Shown here: positions 13,803-20,842 of the stretch, piece after piece | How positions within the stretch are numbered: position 1 is the first letter of the stretch | How the letters are laid out: each line of letters starts with the position of its first letter | Source: a virus | Virus record (IMG/VR): IMGVR_UViG_3300029199_000012 | Span: 1 to 38,760 of that record | Strand: one strand, 5' to 3' | Length of the DNA stretch: 38,760 nt | Program-made: the position numbers and the translations under genes | The notes under the pieces: generated by a model | Told to the model about the DNA's origin: nothing | Seen by the model: the letters and a program-made list of their open reading frames with translations, nothing else | Databases searched by the model: none

Positions 13803-15352
13803 AGGTCTGGCTCCAGGTCGGGTTCCTCAATGTCGATCTCGTCATCCTCAGACAGGGGTACTGCCCACACCGGCACCACAGTACCAGCAGCCCGCACCCG
13901 CTTGTGTTCGATACCGGATTCCCGGAGGGCCATCCACAGGTTAGGGCCCTTCAACTCCTCGGATTTTGTCTTCTTGAGGAAGTCCACGAAATCCGCAGCC
14001 CGGAAATATACGAATCGCTTACCCTTCACTGCCTGTACCACAGGGGCACCATGCAGCAGGTCGTCCCGGTCCTTTGGTTCCTTGCCGTCACTGGACAGGT
14101 CGGCCTTGCGCACGAACTCCTGGAGCTTATACCGGATGATACCAGATGTGGATGCTTCCTCGGGGGCTTCAACCAACTCAGCATCAGTCATGAGCTTGTG
14201 TAGCTGGCCCTGCCACCGGTCGTTCTTCATCGGCGGTATCAGCCTGGTCAGACTGTCGGCCACGGCCTCTCGTACCTTCTTGTAGTCCATGATCTCAGCA
14301 GTGGACAGCACAATCTCCTTGCCGTCTACCTCAATACCCCACCGGACCGGATCTGTCATATACTTACGCAGGGGCCCGAAATCCGGGTATGAGCCCATCT
14401 CCAACTCGCCCTTTTCCTCGGGCGTGATGCCGTACTTCCTGGTCACACAGATGGAGGACTTGCACAGTGACCGGCATGGCTCCTCCTTGCATTTGTACCG
14501 GTAGTCCCGTCGCCCGGCGCTAGTGATTGTCTTTTTCGCTTCGGAATGGGACAGGGGCTTGTCGAATGTCCTGGCGTTCAGGTCGAACGCTTTATCCTTC
14601 CAGGTCTCGGGAAACGCCTTCTTGAGATACACTGTGTAGTTATACAGGGCCTCGTTCCGGTAGCCGCCGGGCACACCATTCGCGATCATGGACTGGATGC
14701 AGGGTGGGGCCTCGGAATGGCTGGTTTCGGATCTCTCCACCAGGACGGCTGCAGATATACGCCTGTTCTCCGCAATGTCCAGGAAGTGGTCAAGCTCGAT
14801 CCGCCTGCCACCTTCGAAAGCATACCGGCGCTGGTCCGGGTTCTCCGCGTCGAAAAAGCATAGATTGATCCAGTTGCCCCACTGCTTACCCTCGTTCGGG
14901 ATATCCGGCAGGTGTTCCTGCTTCGGGAAGATCTCACACCCAGCATGGCCCAGTTCCTCTGCCCACCGGGACATGGTGGCCCGCACCACCTTTGCAGGTA
15001 GGGGCTCCGATCCGAACAGGTATAGGTGAGCGCCACCGGACTTGGACCGGCACACCGTCAGTGGTAGGTCTTTTTCACGTACCCGCTCCTCCAGGGCCAG
15101 CAGGTCGATATCCGGTGCGTCGCCATGTGCATCCAAGTCCAGGGCCGCGAACCAGCAGGTGTCGTCGTCCCGAATCGGCACAATGCCCAGGCCGATCTCG
15201 CCATCCAGATGCTTCTGGAACGTCTCGGGGGTGTAGTGCGCGTCTTTGATTGTGCTGGCAGGTGGCTTCCTGCCCTCTATATATTCGCCATAAGATCGGG
15301 TGTTGCCACGGAACAGGTTAGCGAACCGGGCAACCAGTTCTGGATCTACCAT
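13799..15352 (-). CDS. archaeo-eukaryotic-type primase (PrimPol-like)
   Basis: This encodes 517 residues; the ATG at 15352 is preceded by AAGAGGTGAAA, while a GTG two codons earlier is weaker. The N-terminal 200 residues carry the AEP core: A-L-D-L-D (catalytic Asp72 and Asp74), R-S-K-S-G-G-A-H-L-Y (102-111) and later E-I-F-P-K-Q and W-I-N-L-C-F-F. This resembles the primase domain named for TOTE conflict systems and phage primase-polymerases. A Cys cluster near 290 (C-K-E-E-P-C, C-K-S-S-I-C) may bind zinc, and the C-terminal half is helical with a strongly acidic end. It probably primes, and may also polymerise, DNA. The gene is the first downstream of the GTGATA-rich region. Confidence 0.85.
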   Translation of the reverse strand: MVDPELVARFANLFRGNTRSYGEYIEGRKPPASTIKDAHYTPETFQKHLDGEIGLGIVPIRDDDTCWFAALDLDAHGDAPDIDLLALEERVREKDLPLTVCRSKSGGAHLYLFGSEPLPAKVVRATMSRWAEELGHAGCEIFPKQEHLPDIPNEGKQWGNWINLCFFDAENPDQRRYAFEGGRRIELDHFLDIAENRRISAAVLVERSETSHSEAPPCIQSMIANGVPGGYRNEALYNYTVYLKKAFPETWKDKAFDLNARTFDKPLSHSEAKKTITSAGRRDYRYKCKEEPCRSLCKSSICVTRKYGITPEEKGELEMGSYPDFGPLRKYMTDPVRWGIEVDGKEIVLSTAEIMDYKKVREAVADSLTRLIPPMKNDRWQGQLHKLMTDAELVEAPEEASTSGIIRYKLQEFVRKADLSSDGKEPKDRDDLLHGAPVVQAVKGKRFVYFRAADFVDFLKKTKSEELKGPNLWMALRESGIEHKRVRAAGTVVPVWAVPLSEDDEIDIEEPDLEPDL

Positions 15353-15413
15353 TTTCACCTCTTACTCTCTATTATTAGAAGCCGGGGAACTGTCCTGGGT
15401 GGACAGACCTCAG

Positions 15414-15627
15414 GGCCAGAGCCATGGTACCACATCTGTATACCTCCTGGAATGCTCTTTTGGGTCTCTGTGATAGGTTCCTGTGATACCCTATCACACC
15501 GGAGATATATAACCTATCACGCTCTGTGCCGCGTCTGACGCTGTTTCTGGACGGGTGTGATAGTTGTGATAGGTTCTCGGCTCTCGTCTGGCTGTCCTCC
15601 GACGACAGATTTCCAACCTAATAAAAA
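15414..15627. repeat. GTGATA-rich non-coding region, inverted copy 1
   Basis: No gene is visible between 15353 and 15631. The stretch carries TGTGATAGGTT at 15469, the palindrome TGTGATACCCTATCACA at 15482-15498, AACCTATCAC at 15511, and GTGATAGTTGTGATAGGTT at 15557-15575, ending with CCAACCTAATAAAAA near 15613-15627. The same elements in the same order, reverse-complemented, are found at 35461-35650, including the outer CCAGAGCCATGG and the ATATATAACC block. The array could be an operator, a replication origin or both. It lies directly upstream of the primase operon. Confidence 0.8.
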
Positions 15628-15631
15628 GGGA

Positions 15632-15868
15632 TCACACAACACAACGGCCTGCAGCCACCGCCCTGGCCCATGCCCTGGACAAGGCAACCAGTTCTGAGAA
15701 CTGGATTTCCCTGATGGCGTCCCGGTTCGACATGATGCCGTGGCAGTCGATCAGGTAGTTAGTGAAGGAAGCTTCGATGGCCATTTGCTCGGTCTTCGTG
15801 GCCGGGGTTTCCTTCGCCAGGCTACACACTAGCATGGTCTGCAGTTCGCATTCTTCGTATTTAGGCAT
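15632..15868 (-). CDS. small hypothetical protein
   Basis: This encodes 78 residues from the ATG at 15868, preceded by AGAGGACGAG. The protein is helical. Its N-terminal part M-P-K-Y-E-E-C-E-L-Q-T-M-L is followed by a T-K-T-E-Q-M-A-I-E-A-S-F-T-N-Y-L-I-D-C-H-G segment and ends R-A-V-A-A-G-R-C-V-V. I do not recognise a family. It lies between a hairpin (15923-15947) and the GTGATA-rich region, and may be a small regulator or a host-takeover protein. Confidence 0.6.
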   Translation of the reverse strand: MPKYEECELQTMLVCSLAKETPATKTEQMAIEASFTNYLIDCHGIMSNRDAIREIQFSELVALSRAWARAVAAGRCVV

Positions 15869-15922
15869 CTCTCGTCCTCTCTCTTATACTCTCTCGGGCA
15901 ATAGCTATTACCATAGGGATAT

Positions 15923-15947
15923 GGCCAGGAAAGACTATCTCCTGGCC
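15923..15947 (-). terminator. stem-loop after the 85-residue gene (copy A)
   Basis: GGCCAGGA and TCCTGGCC make a perfect 8-bp stem with a 9-nt loop. No T-tract follows on the minus strand, so it may be an attenuator, an RNA stabiliser or a protein site. A similar stem with the same outer CCTGGCCAC-GGGAATACC flank occurs at 38242-38267, again just downstream of a small gene driven by a repeated promoter. Confidence 0.5.
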
Positions 15948-15962
15948 ACGGGGAATACCGTC

Positions 15963-16220
15963 TCAGCGATCCGTACCGGCTGGCACTGTCCGTTCCCTGG
16001 AACCCGGAGCGTCGAAGCAACTTTCACCCGGCACCAGAGTAGCGAAAACGTTATTGCCAAACTCCCGGTCGATAGCAACATCCTGGCCGCCTACTACATG
16101 GCGGGAAGTGCGGCAGTGCAGGGTATCTTCATCAATATAGATGACCTCACCCTCCATAAAGTCGTCATCGGACACCGGGAAGTCATAAGCGCGGATCTTG
16201 GTACCAACTTGTACGATCAT
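15963..16220 (-). CDS. small hypothetical protein
   Basis: This encodes 85 residues from the ATG at 16220, with the shared leader CAATAGAGAGATAGAGAT just upstream. The first 60 residues look like a small beta barrel: M-I-V-Q-V-G-T-K-I-R-A-Y-D, then E-G-E-V-I-Y-I-D-E-D-T-L-H-C and V-V-G-G-Q-D-V-A-I-D. This pattern occurs in small phage proteins in early operons, but I cannot name a family. It is the only gene between promoter P5 and the hairpin at 15923-15947, suggesting a monocistronic early unit. Confidence 0.65.
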   Translation of the reverse strand: MIVQVGTKIRAYDFPVSDDDFMEGEVIYIDEDTLHCRTSRHVVGGQDVAIDREFGNNVFATLVPGESCFDAPGSRERTVPAGTDR

Positions 16221-16253
16221 ATCTCTATCTCTCTATTGGTTGACTACAGGACC

Positions 16254-16282
16254 ATTATACCATACCCCATCCATGGGCGCAA
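16254..16282 (-). promoter_or_regulatory. sigma70 promoter P5
   Basis: On the minus strand the -35 is TTGCGC (16277-16282), the 17-bp spacer contains CCCATGGATGGGG and the extended -10 is TGG-TATAAT (16254-16259). The shared leader CCAATAGAGAGATAGAGAT follows before the ATG at 16220. The core promoter is identical to P6 at 36496-36524. The -35 lies 4 bp beyond the end of the o-spanin gene, so the lysis operon ends exactly where this unit begins. Confidence 0.87.
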
Positions 16283-16285
16283 GTA

Positions 16286-16522
16286 TCAGCACCCACCCAG
16301 ATAGTGCTCCCGTTCCTGACACTGCCTGGCATTACACTCGTCCAGGATCTTTTTCAAGTCCTTGGCCCACCAGTAGTAGGCACCCAGGCTTTCACCCTTC
16401 CGGGGCGGCACCGGGCATTCTGCCATCCAGGAACTATCCGGCATCCCCATACCCGTCATCGATCCGCATGCCGTCAGGAACAGGCATATTGAAACAGCGC
16501 ATAAACTCCTCGCTGGCTTCAT
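16286..16522 (-). CDS. Rz1-like outer-membrane lipoprotein (o-spanin)
   Basis: This encodes 78 residues from the ATG at 16522, with GGAGG about 6 nt upstream. A lipoprotein signal is visible: M-K-P-A-R-S, then the hydrophobic L-C-A-V-S-I-C-L-F-L and the lipobox L-T-A-C (Cys19). The mature part is about 60 residues with a Pro segment (C-P-V-P-P-R-K) and ends in a Cys-containing tail. It is nested in a different frame within the 3' end of the i-spanin gene, the usual Rz/Rz1 architecture. The pair spans the periplasm and fuses inner and outer membranes at lysis, which implies a Gram-negative host. Confidence 0.82.
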   Translation of the reverse strand: MKPARSLCAVSICLFLTACGSMTGMGMPDSSWMAECPVPPRKGESLGAYYWWAKDLKKILDECNARQCQEREHYLGGC

Positions 16523-16769
16523 CCAGGGCCTCCAGGATTCGCCGTTCTTGCCTGGCGCTCTGGTTCCGGATATCACGGAGGATCTTGTTTTGCTCAACGA
16601 TGCCCTCAGCTTTCCGCTCGTCGTCAGCTTGCCTTGCTTCCAGTTCATCTTTTGCTACCTCCAATTCCCCGATCTTCTGGCCTTGCTGGTAGATGTACCA
16701 ACCACCTGCTGCCAGGAGCACTATCAACGCTATTGTAACCCATCTACTCGCCAGGAACTTACTGATCAT
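16434..16769 (-). CDS. Rz-like inner-membrane spanin (i-spanin)
   Basis: This encodes 111 residues. An N-terminal transmembrane helix lies at about 10-28 (V-T-I-A-L-I-V-L-L-A-A-G-G-W), followed by a long charged helix at 30-90 suited to a periplasmic coiled coil, then a short acidic end. It begins 11 bp inside the holin gene, and its last third is overlapped by the o-spanin frame. The arrangement matches two-component spanins that complete lysis after the endolysin has acted. Confidence 0.85.
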   Translation of the reverse strand: MISKFLASRWVTIALIVLLAAGGWYIYQQGQKIGELEVAKDELEARQADDERKAEGIVEQNKILRDIRNQSARQERRILEALDEASEEFMRCFNMPVPDGMRIDDGYGDAG

Positions 16770-17007
16770 TCTTAGTTTGCCCTTTCAAGTCTTTGTACAA
16801 GCTTACCACAGTTGCAAGGATGCCGATAGCAGCTACCGCGATGGTGGCCCCGGCCCCGGTGGCACTGGTGAGCACCTCCGGGCGCGTCACCCGTTCTACG
16901 ACAAACGTAGTCAGGGCGATGGCCCACCACAGCGCCAGACGGCTGTGCAGCCGGAAGCGGTCAATTGTTTCGAGCGAACTTATTAAGCGCCGTCGCCATG
17001 CCGACAT
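16759..17007 (-). CDS. putative holin
   Basis: This encodes 82 residues from the ATG at 17007; the reading frame extends further upstream but this start follows AGGGGAAG. Two hydrophobic segments are present: L-A-L-W-W-A-I-A-L-T-T-F-V-V (about 25-38) and a stretch with T-I-A-V-A-A-I-G-I-L-A-T-V-V (about 55-69). The N-terminus is Arg-rich and the C-terminal tail is charged (K-D-L-K-G-Q-T-K-N-D-Q). Small size, two membrane helices and position between endolysin and spanins support a holin that permeabilises the inner membrane. It overlaps the endolysin 3' end by 47 bp. Confidence 0.7.
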   Translation of the reverse strand: MSAWRRRLISSLETIDRFRLHSRLALWWAIALTTFVVERVTRPEVLTSATGAGATIAVAAIGILATVVSLYKDLKGQTKNDQ

Positions 17008-17407
17008 AGATTTGCTTCCCCTTGTACAGTACACCGCCCCACTGTGCCACGCAGCCTTCGCATTCCGCCACACGAATATCAAGGTGGAAGCCTGGGCGCG
17101 GGTTCCAGAACGGGTAGAAACCAATGCCGGCGAACCCGTGGTCCTCCGCCATGGCTCGGAACAGCCGGGCATCGTTCAGGGTCTTAATGCCCACGGGCAT
17201 GACGTCCACAGCCCGCACCTCACCCCAGCGGTCGACGTTGTGCTGGCTGGTGTTGGCCTTGCCCTTCTTGCGGCCTACCGCGCCCTTCACTGGGCTGATA
17301 ACAATGGGCTGGCCCCATGCTCCCCGCAGGTCGTCAAGGTTCCGCTTGAGGGACGGGTTAAGCTGGTCATACCAGCCGCCGAACTCTTCCGGTTTAAAGT
17401 GTTTCAT
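16961..17407 (-). CDS. endolysin, M15-type L,D/D,D-peptidase-like
   Basis: This encodes 148 residues from the ATG at 17407, preceded by AGGAGG. The M15-like metal site is recognisable: S-Q-H-N (His56), then A-V-D-V (Asp68), a G-I-G-F-Y-P block and F-H-L-D (His108, Asp110). The N-terminal M-K-H-F-K-P-E-E-F opening is common in this class. It should cleave peptide cross-links of peptidoglycan. There is no signal sequence, so release depends on the holin. The ATG overlaps the TAA of the disrupted upstream gene frame (TAATG), and the 3' end overlaps the holin. Confidence 0.82.
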   Translation of the reverse strand: MKHFKPEEFGGWYDQLNPSLKRNLDDLRGAWGQPIVISPVKGAVGRKKGKANTSQHNVDRWGEVRAVDVMPVGIKTLNDARLFRAMAEDHGFAGIGFYPFWNPRPGFHLDIRVAECEGCVAQWGGVLYKGKQIYVGMATALNKFARNN

Positions 17408-17609
17408 TATGCCTCCTGTACTTCTACCCATACCCAGTCCAGTATCAGGTCGACCGGGCTGTTCGGGTCCCCGGTGATCCGGAGCAGTGGTTGTGTGTGT
17501 TGCTGGTGTACTGGGGTATCGCATCCGCGTTAACGGCGGTACCGTCCTCCCGGATGATGCGTCCGGTGCGTGGCACCAGCTTTTGTTGTAACCATTTAAG
17601 CCAGTCCAT
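17407..17609 (-). pseudogene. small tail-region gene split by a frameshift
   Basis: The ATG at 17609 opens a frame reading MDWLKWLQQKLVPRTGRII, then R-E-D-G-T-A-V-N-A-D. It runs out of sense and stops at 17445 (54 codons). The -1 frame from about 17520 onward reads L-L-R-I-T-G-D-P-N-S-P-V-D-L-I-L-D-W-V-W-V-E-V-Q-E-A and ends in a TAA that overlaps the endolysin ATG. That frame looks like real protein but has no start codon. Joined, the parts would make about 66 residues. The break falls at GCGGAT-GCGAT, a possible 5-bp tandem duplication or single-base loss. It may be a recent mutation, a sequencing error or recoding. Confidence 0.6.
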
Positions 17610-17611
17610 TA

Positions 17612-18304
17612 TCACACCCTTTGGAGCAGTAAATGAACGCGGGTTGTGCCTATTGGGTCAATACCTGATGAATGGGAGGTGGCACCCACCACACGATAGG
17701 TATGCCCACCCAGCGTAAGATCGGGGATGTAGGGAAGCATGTTCTCCGGCCCTCGCATCACACGCTCTTCCTCCGTACAGGCCCCAAGGTAAATAAGCCC
17801 TGTATCGGGAGCACATACTGTCCCGAACTCGGACTGAACCACATAATCCAAGAAGTCATAGAATTCGTCCACGTAGGACCCACTACCGAATGTCCACGTA
17901 GGACTTGCCCCCGTTGTCTCCGCCCGGTAGTAACGCACACTTGTTCCTATCAGACCCCCAGTATAGGTACCCTCTGAAACACCAACGAACCCGACGTCAT
18001 ATTCTACCGAGGTCCAAACCACTGTATCGGCGTCGAAAGTGGTCTCTATATCCCATTCTTCGGTGCTTCCATTCCATGCGTCCAGCGTGAAATGGCCCAA
18101 CACCGTTATGGATGTGTAGGCGCTTTGGACCCAATTACCGTTGGAGTTGTAACAGGAGGACGAGCATGTTTGTGTCTCCACGTTCACTTCTGGTGCGTGG
18201 TAAAAATTACGTTCGCCCCGGATTTCCACTTCCAGCCGATAGTAAGAAGTACCCCCGCCTGTGTAGTCGATGATGTTCTGGAACGCCCCCTCAAATACAG
18301 CCAT
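17612..18304 (-). CDS. tail-region structural protein, function unknown
   Basis: This encodes 230 residues. The protein is rich in Thr, Ser, Gly, Tyr and Trp with little charge, the composition of extracellular beta-structured phage proteins. It has a C-x5-C pair near residue 47-52 (T-C-S-S-S-C), and single Cys residues near 163 and 175 that could form disulfides. The C-terminal segment ends in R-V-H-L-L-L-Q-R-V. It starts at a TAATG junction with the coiled-coil protein gene and is followed by the disrupted gene. It could be a second tail fibre or receptor-binding accessory, but no family is recognised. Confidence 0.6.
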   Translation of the reverse strand: MAVFEGAFQNIIDYTGGGTSYYRLEVEIRGERNFYHAPEVNVETQTCSSSCYNSNGNWVQSAYTSITVLGHFTLDAWNGSTEEWDIETTFDADTVVWTSVEYDVGFVGVSEGTYTGGLIGTSVRYYRAETTGASPTWTFGSGSYVDEFYDFLDYVVQSEFGTVCAPDTGLIYLGACTEEERVMRGPENMLPYIPDLTLGGHTYRVVGATSHSSGIDPIGTTRVHLLLQRV

Positions 18305-18756
18305 TAGCCACCGCCCAGCAAGCCCAGTTTTTGCAGGGTGACCAGCCCGGTAAGAGTCAGGCCCGCCATGGTCAGCGCCATGGGTAGCCCCACCTTGACG
18401 GCTTCCCAGCGGCCACGGGACACGCCCTGTTGCTCGGCGGCCTTTTGCTCTGCTGCTGCCATGCGCTCATTCGACGACCTCAGTTCCTTGAGGATGTTGG
18501 TGCTGTCCCGGTGCGTTTGCTCCTTCCACTCCCGGATGTCCTCCCGGAGGTACAGAACCGTTTCATTGGTGCTGTTGACCCGCTCGTGCGCCCGGGCGGT
18601 GGTTTTATACAGCTCCCGGATGTCCGTTTCATGCTCGTTGAGCTTGGACCAGATGGGGGCCGTAGGGCCGCCCCGGCGCTCGCAAGCTTCCGGGGGTCGG
18701 TTGATGGGGTTGGTGCGGTGGCCCTCGCCCGCAGGGTTAGTCTCCATGATAGTCAT
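18304..18756 (-). CDS. coiled-coil protein with C-terminal membrane anchor
   Basis: This encodes 150 residues from the ATG at 18756, with a second ATG at 18747 better spaced from AAGGA. A Pro/Gly-rich N-terminus (about 1-35) leads into a charged coiled coil (about 38-110) and a hydrophobic helix (about 123-145, with A-L-T-M-A-G-L-T-L-T-G-L) before L-L-G-G-G. The architecture recalls XhlA-type lysis accessory proteins or tail-to-lysis junction proteins. It lies between the tail fibre gene and the lysis region, which fits either role. Confidence 0.6.
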   Translation of the reverse strand: MTIMETNPAGEGHRTNPINRPPEACERRGGPTAPIWSKLNEHETDIRELYKTTARAHERVNSTNETVLYLREDIREWKEQTHRDSTNILKELRSSNERMAAAEQKAAEQQGVSRGRWEAVKVGLPMALTMAGLTLTGLVTLQKLGLLGGG

Positions 18757-18762
18757 ATCCTT

Positions 18763-20109
18763 TTAAACCGCTTTAATTCGGTATTCAAGACTGGGATCGG
18801 GCGACGCCACGTCTGGTAGTATAATCGAGCCGAATGAAAAGTCGAAGCCGGAAAAACCGCCCCCTTCGTTGTGGCAAACAAACCAGAACCCGTCCACTAG
18901 GATACTTTCTCGCCCAGTCCCCGGTAGAGCAGGCAAAGGGGTGGAGACGACTGTCAGCGTGGCTTTATCCAGCATCTTATAGTTGTTGCCACCAGCACCT
19001 GAAACAATGATAACACTGCTATTAACTGCAACGCCAAGCCCATAGGTAAGTCCCAAAGCGGGGACTCCAGGAACCGGTGCTGTGAGGTCGGTCTTATCAA
19101 CAACGGTTAGGTTGCCCCCGTCCGCATGCCCAATGTAAACCCGGTCCTCGTCCTGTGCCATGGCGTAGGCTGTCCCCGGTAGGCCAATAGACGCGGGTAC
19201 TTCCGTGAAGGTGCTTTTGTTGATCACGTAAAAGCCATTCCCGGCTGCGTATATCCGGTCACCATCTACTTGAACGGCGGCTATGTTGCCCCCTGTAATG
19301 CTAGACAAATCTTGCACCAGCGCCAAAGTACTTTTGTCATAAACAAATAAACCGCCACCGGAGGCTACAGCGACATACAGATAACTATCATCTACATCTA
19401 AGCCCTCAACCTGAACTCCACTTGAAACCGTAATCGTTCCCACATAACTCAAGCCGGATTTCTCGTACACGAGAATTTCGTCCGCCAAAGTTCCAATGTA
19501 AAATCGGGTTAGGTCACTTACTATGCTCCCAACACTACCCGTCGGGGCATTAGGCAAAGTTCTTGTTACTACAGAATTATCGGCCCTGGAATATACGGTA
19601 ACACCATCGTCGGTTGAATAGCCGGCATACATATAAAGCTCGTCGGCATAAGCCCCCCGGCCCTGAGTTGAGCTGGTAGGGGCTGCTTGATCGAGGTTTA
19701 AGTCTACAAGCGTTTGGCCCCCACCTGGAAAAAGGGGGGCCAAACTGGGATAAGAGTCGCCCGGAGGCAGCCCGCCATCCAGCCTTAAATAATTGCCAAG
19801 GGGAACTCCAGTGGCAAATAGTTTCACCGTTCCGATAGGCTCGATGACAGGGTCTGGGCCGATAAATTGCAGCGGCAACTCGACGGTCTGGTTGGAGTAG
19901 GTCACAGTGATATCGTAGGTTCCGAACAGGGCATAGAACTCGAATGTGCCGGATGCGTCGGTCACCAACGGCTGCGACAGGGCCGCGCCTTGGGCATCCT
20001 CGACCGTGGCCGGGGTGCCGTCGGTGTTGTTGACGGTAACTTCCGCACCCTGGATGGCCGCCCCGATGTCGGAGCGCACGGTTTTTCTGTAAAAGCCTTT
20101 TTCTGCCAT
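18763..20109 (-). CDS. tail fibre / receptor-binding protein with beta-propeller
   Basis: This encodes 448 residues. Residues 1-90 resemble an N-terminal anchor followed by a carboxypeptidase-regulatory-like (prealbumin-type) fold, with G-T-F-E-F-Y-A-L-F-G-T-Y-D-I. From about 130, repeated blocks of D-x-x-x-x-Y-x-G or A then L/V-x-V-x-D-K-x-T-L (for example V-Y-D-K-S-T-L-A-L, V-I-N-K-S-T-F, V-V-D-K-T-D-L, M-L-D-K-A-T-L) recur about every 40-45 residues, the signature of a beta-propeller. The 3' part of the DNA is less GC-rich than its surroundings, as is common in host-recognition genes exchanged between phages. It probably binds the cell surface. Confidence 0.75.
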   Translation of the reverse strand: MAEKGFYRKTVRSDIGAAIQGAEVTVNNTDGTPATVEDAQGAALSQPLVTDASGTFEFYALFGTYDITVTYSNQTVELPLQFIGPDPVIEPIGTVKLFATGVPLGNYLRLDGGLPPGDSYPSLAPLFPGGGQTLVDLNLDQAAPTSSTQGRGAYADELYMYAGYSTDDGVTVYSRADNSVVTRTLPNAPTGSVGSIVSDLTRFYIGTLADEILVYEKSGLSYVGTITVSSGVQVEGLDVDDSYLYVAVASGGGLFVYDKSTLALVQDLSSITGGNIAAVQVDGDRIYAAGNGFYVINKSTFTEVPASIGLPGTAYAMAQDEDRVYIGHADGGNLTVVDKTDLTAPVPGVPALGLTYGLGVAVNSSVIIVSGAGGNNYKMLDKATLTVVSTPLPALPGTGRESILVDGFWFVCHNEGGGFSGFDFSFGSIILPDVASPDPSLEYRIKAV

Positions 20110-20119
20110 GATGCTTGTC

Positions 20120-20395
20120 CTATGCCGGGGGATTATCGAAGTTGAGCGTGAGCGTTTTGCCGCTGGTCTGTTCCGTGAAGGTCACCGACGTCATGCGCTC
20201 GATAGTAACTGTGTTGGGCGCGGTACCAACCACCACCTCCTCCACTGTGCGAGAGGTTTCGTCGTATACCTCATCGGACACCTGTTGCTGCTCAAGCTCC
20301 TTGATCTTTTCGGACTCGTCCAGCAGGTCGTCCAGAGGCATGTCCTCTTTCTGGCCGTCCGGGCGGGTGGTGCGCAGGCGGAACTTACAAGGCAT
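20120..20395 (-). CDS. small tail-region protein
   Basis: This encodes 91 residues. The N-terminus M-P-C-K-F-R-L-R-T-T-R-P-D-G is followed by an acidic helical stretch (residues 20-52) with a run of Glu and Gln, then strands ending T-L-T-L-N-F-D-N-P-P-A. It starts two bases before the stop of the gene upstream ends, so the pair is tightly coupled. It lies between the baseplate-region proteins and the fibre and may be an adaptor or chaperone. No family recognised. Confidence 0.6.
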   Translation of the reverse strand: MPCKFRLRTTRPDGQKEDMPLDDLLDESEKIKELEQQQVSDEVYDETSRTVEEVVVGTAPNTVTIERMTSVTFTEQTSGKTLTLNFDNPPA

Positions 20396-20791
20396 TTACA
20401 CCGCCGCCGACAGTTGGTCTTCCCGTGTGATTTCCACCGCCGTCCCGGCCGTGATGCTCACGCTGGCCTCCGCGATGCGGGTGCCGGTGCTGCCCAGCAG
20501 CGCCACGGTCGCCACGTCAAACGACACCTCGCCGCTGGTGAACAGGGCGGTGCTAGTCACGGTCAGCACCCCGGAAGTGACGTCGTAGCTTCCTGTGATG
20601 GCCTTGGCCAGTGTATTGGAGGCGGTAGCGTCCTCGATTTGGAGTTGTGCGAACTCCTCCGTGGTTTGGCCGAGCCACAGTTGGCCGGTGAGCGTAAAGC
20701 CACCATCCAAGATGGCATTTTGGACCCGGCGGGACTCCCCGGTTTCCAGATTCTTAACAGTGATGAAGCCTTGCCAGTTTGCCGGTCGCAT
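20396..20791 (-). CDS. tail-region structural protein
   Basis: This encodes 131 residues from the ATG at 20791, with GGGGAAAGAT upstream. The sequence is beta-rich: F-I-T-V-K-N-L-E-T-G-E, Q-N-A-I-L-D-G-G-F-T-L, then a long stretch of alternating Val, Thr and Ser in V-L-T-V-T-S-T-A-L-F and A-S-V-S-I-T-A-G-T. A distal tail or fibre-attachment protein is plausible. It follows the tail hub gene with a short gap that may hold an 11-codon frame. Confidence 0.6.
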   Translation of the reverse strand: MRPANWQGFITVKNLETGESRRVQNAILDGGFTLTGQLWLGQTTEEFAQLQIEDATASNTLAKAITGSYDVTSGVLTVTSTALFTSGEVSFDVATVALLGSTGTRIAEASVSITAGTAVEITREDQLSAAV

Positions 20792-20800
20792 ATCTTTCCC

Positions 20801-20836
20801 CTATGTTCCCAAGCCGATATCGTCATCGGCGCTCAT
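20801..20836 (-). CDS. 11-residue minimal reading frame between tail genes
   Basis: AGGAAAAC precedes an ATG at 20836 that opens MSADDDIGLGT and a stop. It lies wholly within the 51-bp gap between the tail hub stop and the next start. The good ribosome-binding site and exact fit suggest translational coupling, but the peptide may have no function of its own. It could equally be a chance frame. Confidence 0.3.
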   Translation of the reverse strand: MSADDDIGLGT

Positions 20837-20842
20837 GTTTTC

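Noticed and set aside
15469-15520. CRP-type sites (TGTGA-N6-TCACA)
   Set aside because: The palindrome has a 7-bp gap, and the repeats extend beyond the CRP core with a conserved GTGATAGGTT, so a different binder is more likely.
16961-17524. Longer 187-residue endolysin starting at 17524
   Set aside because: The upstream extension lies in the shadow of the disrupted gene; AGGAGG directly precedes the ATG at 17407.
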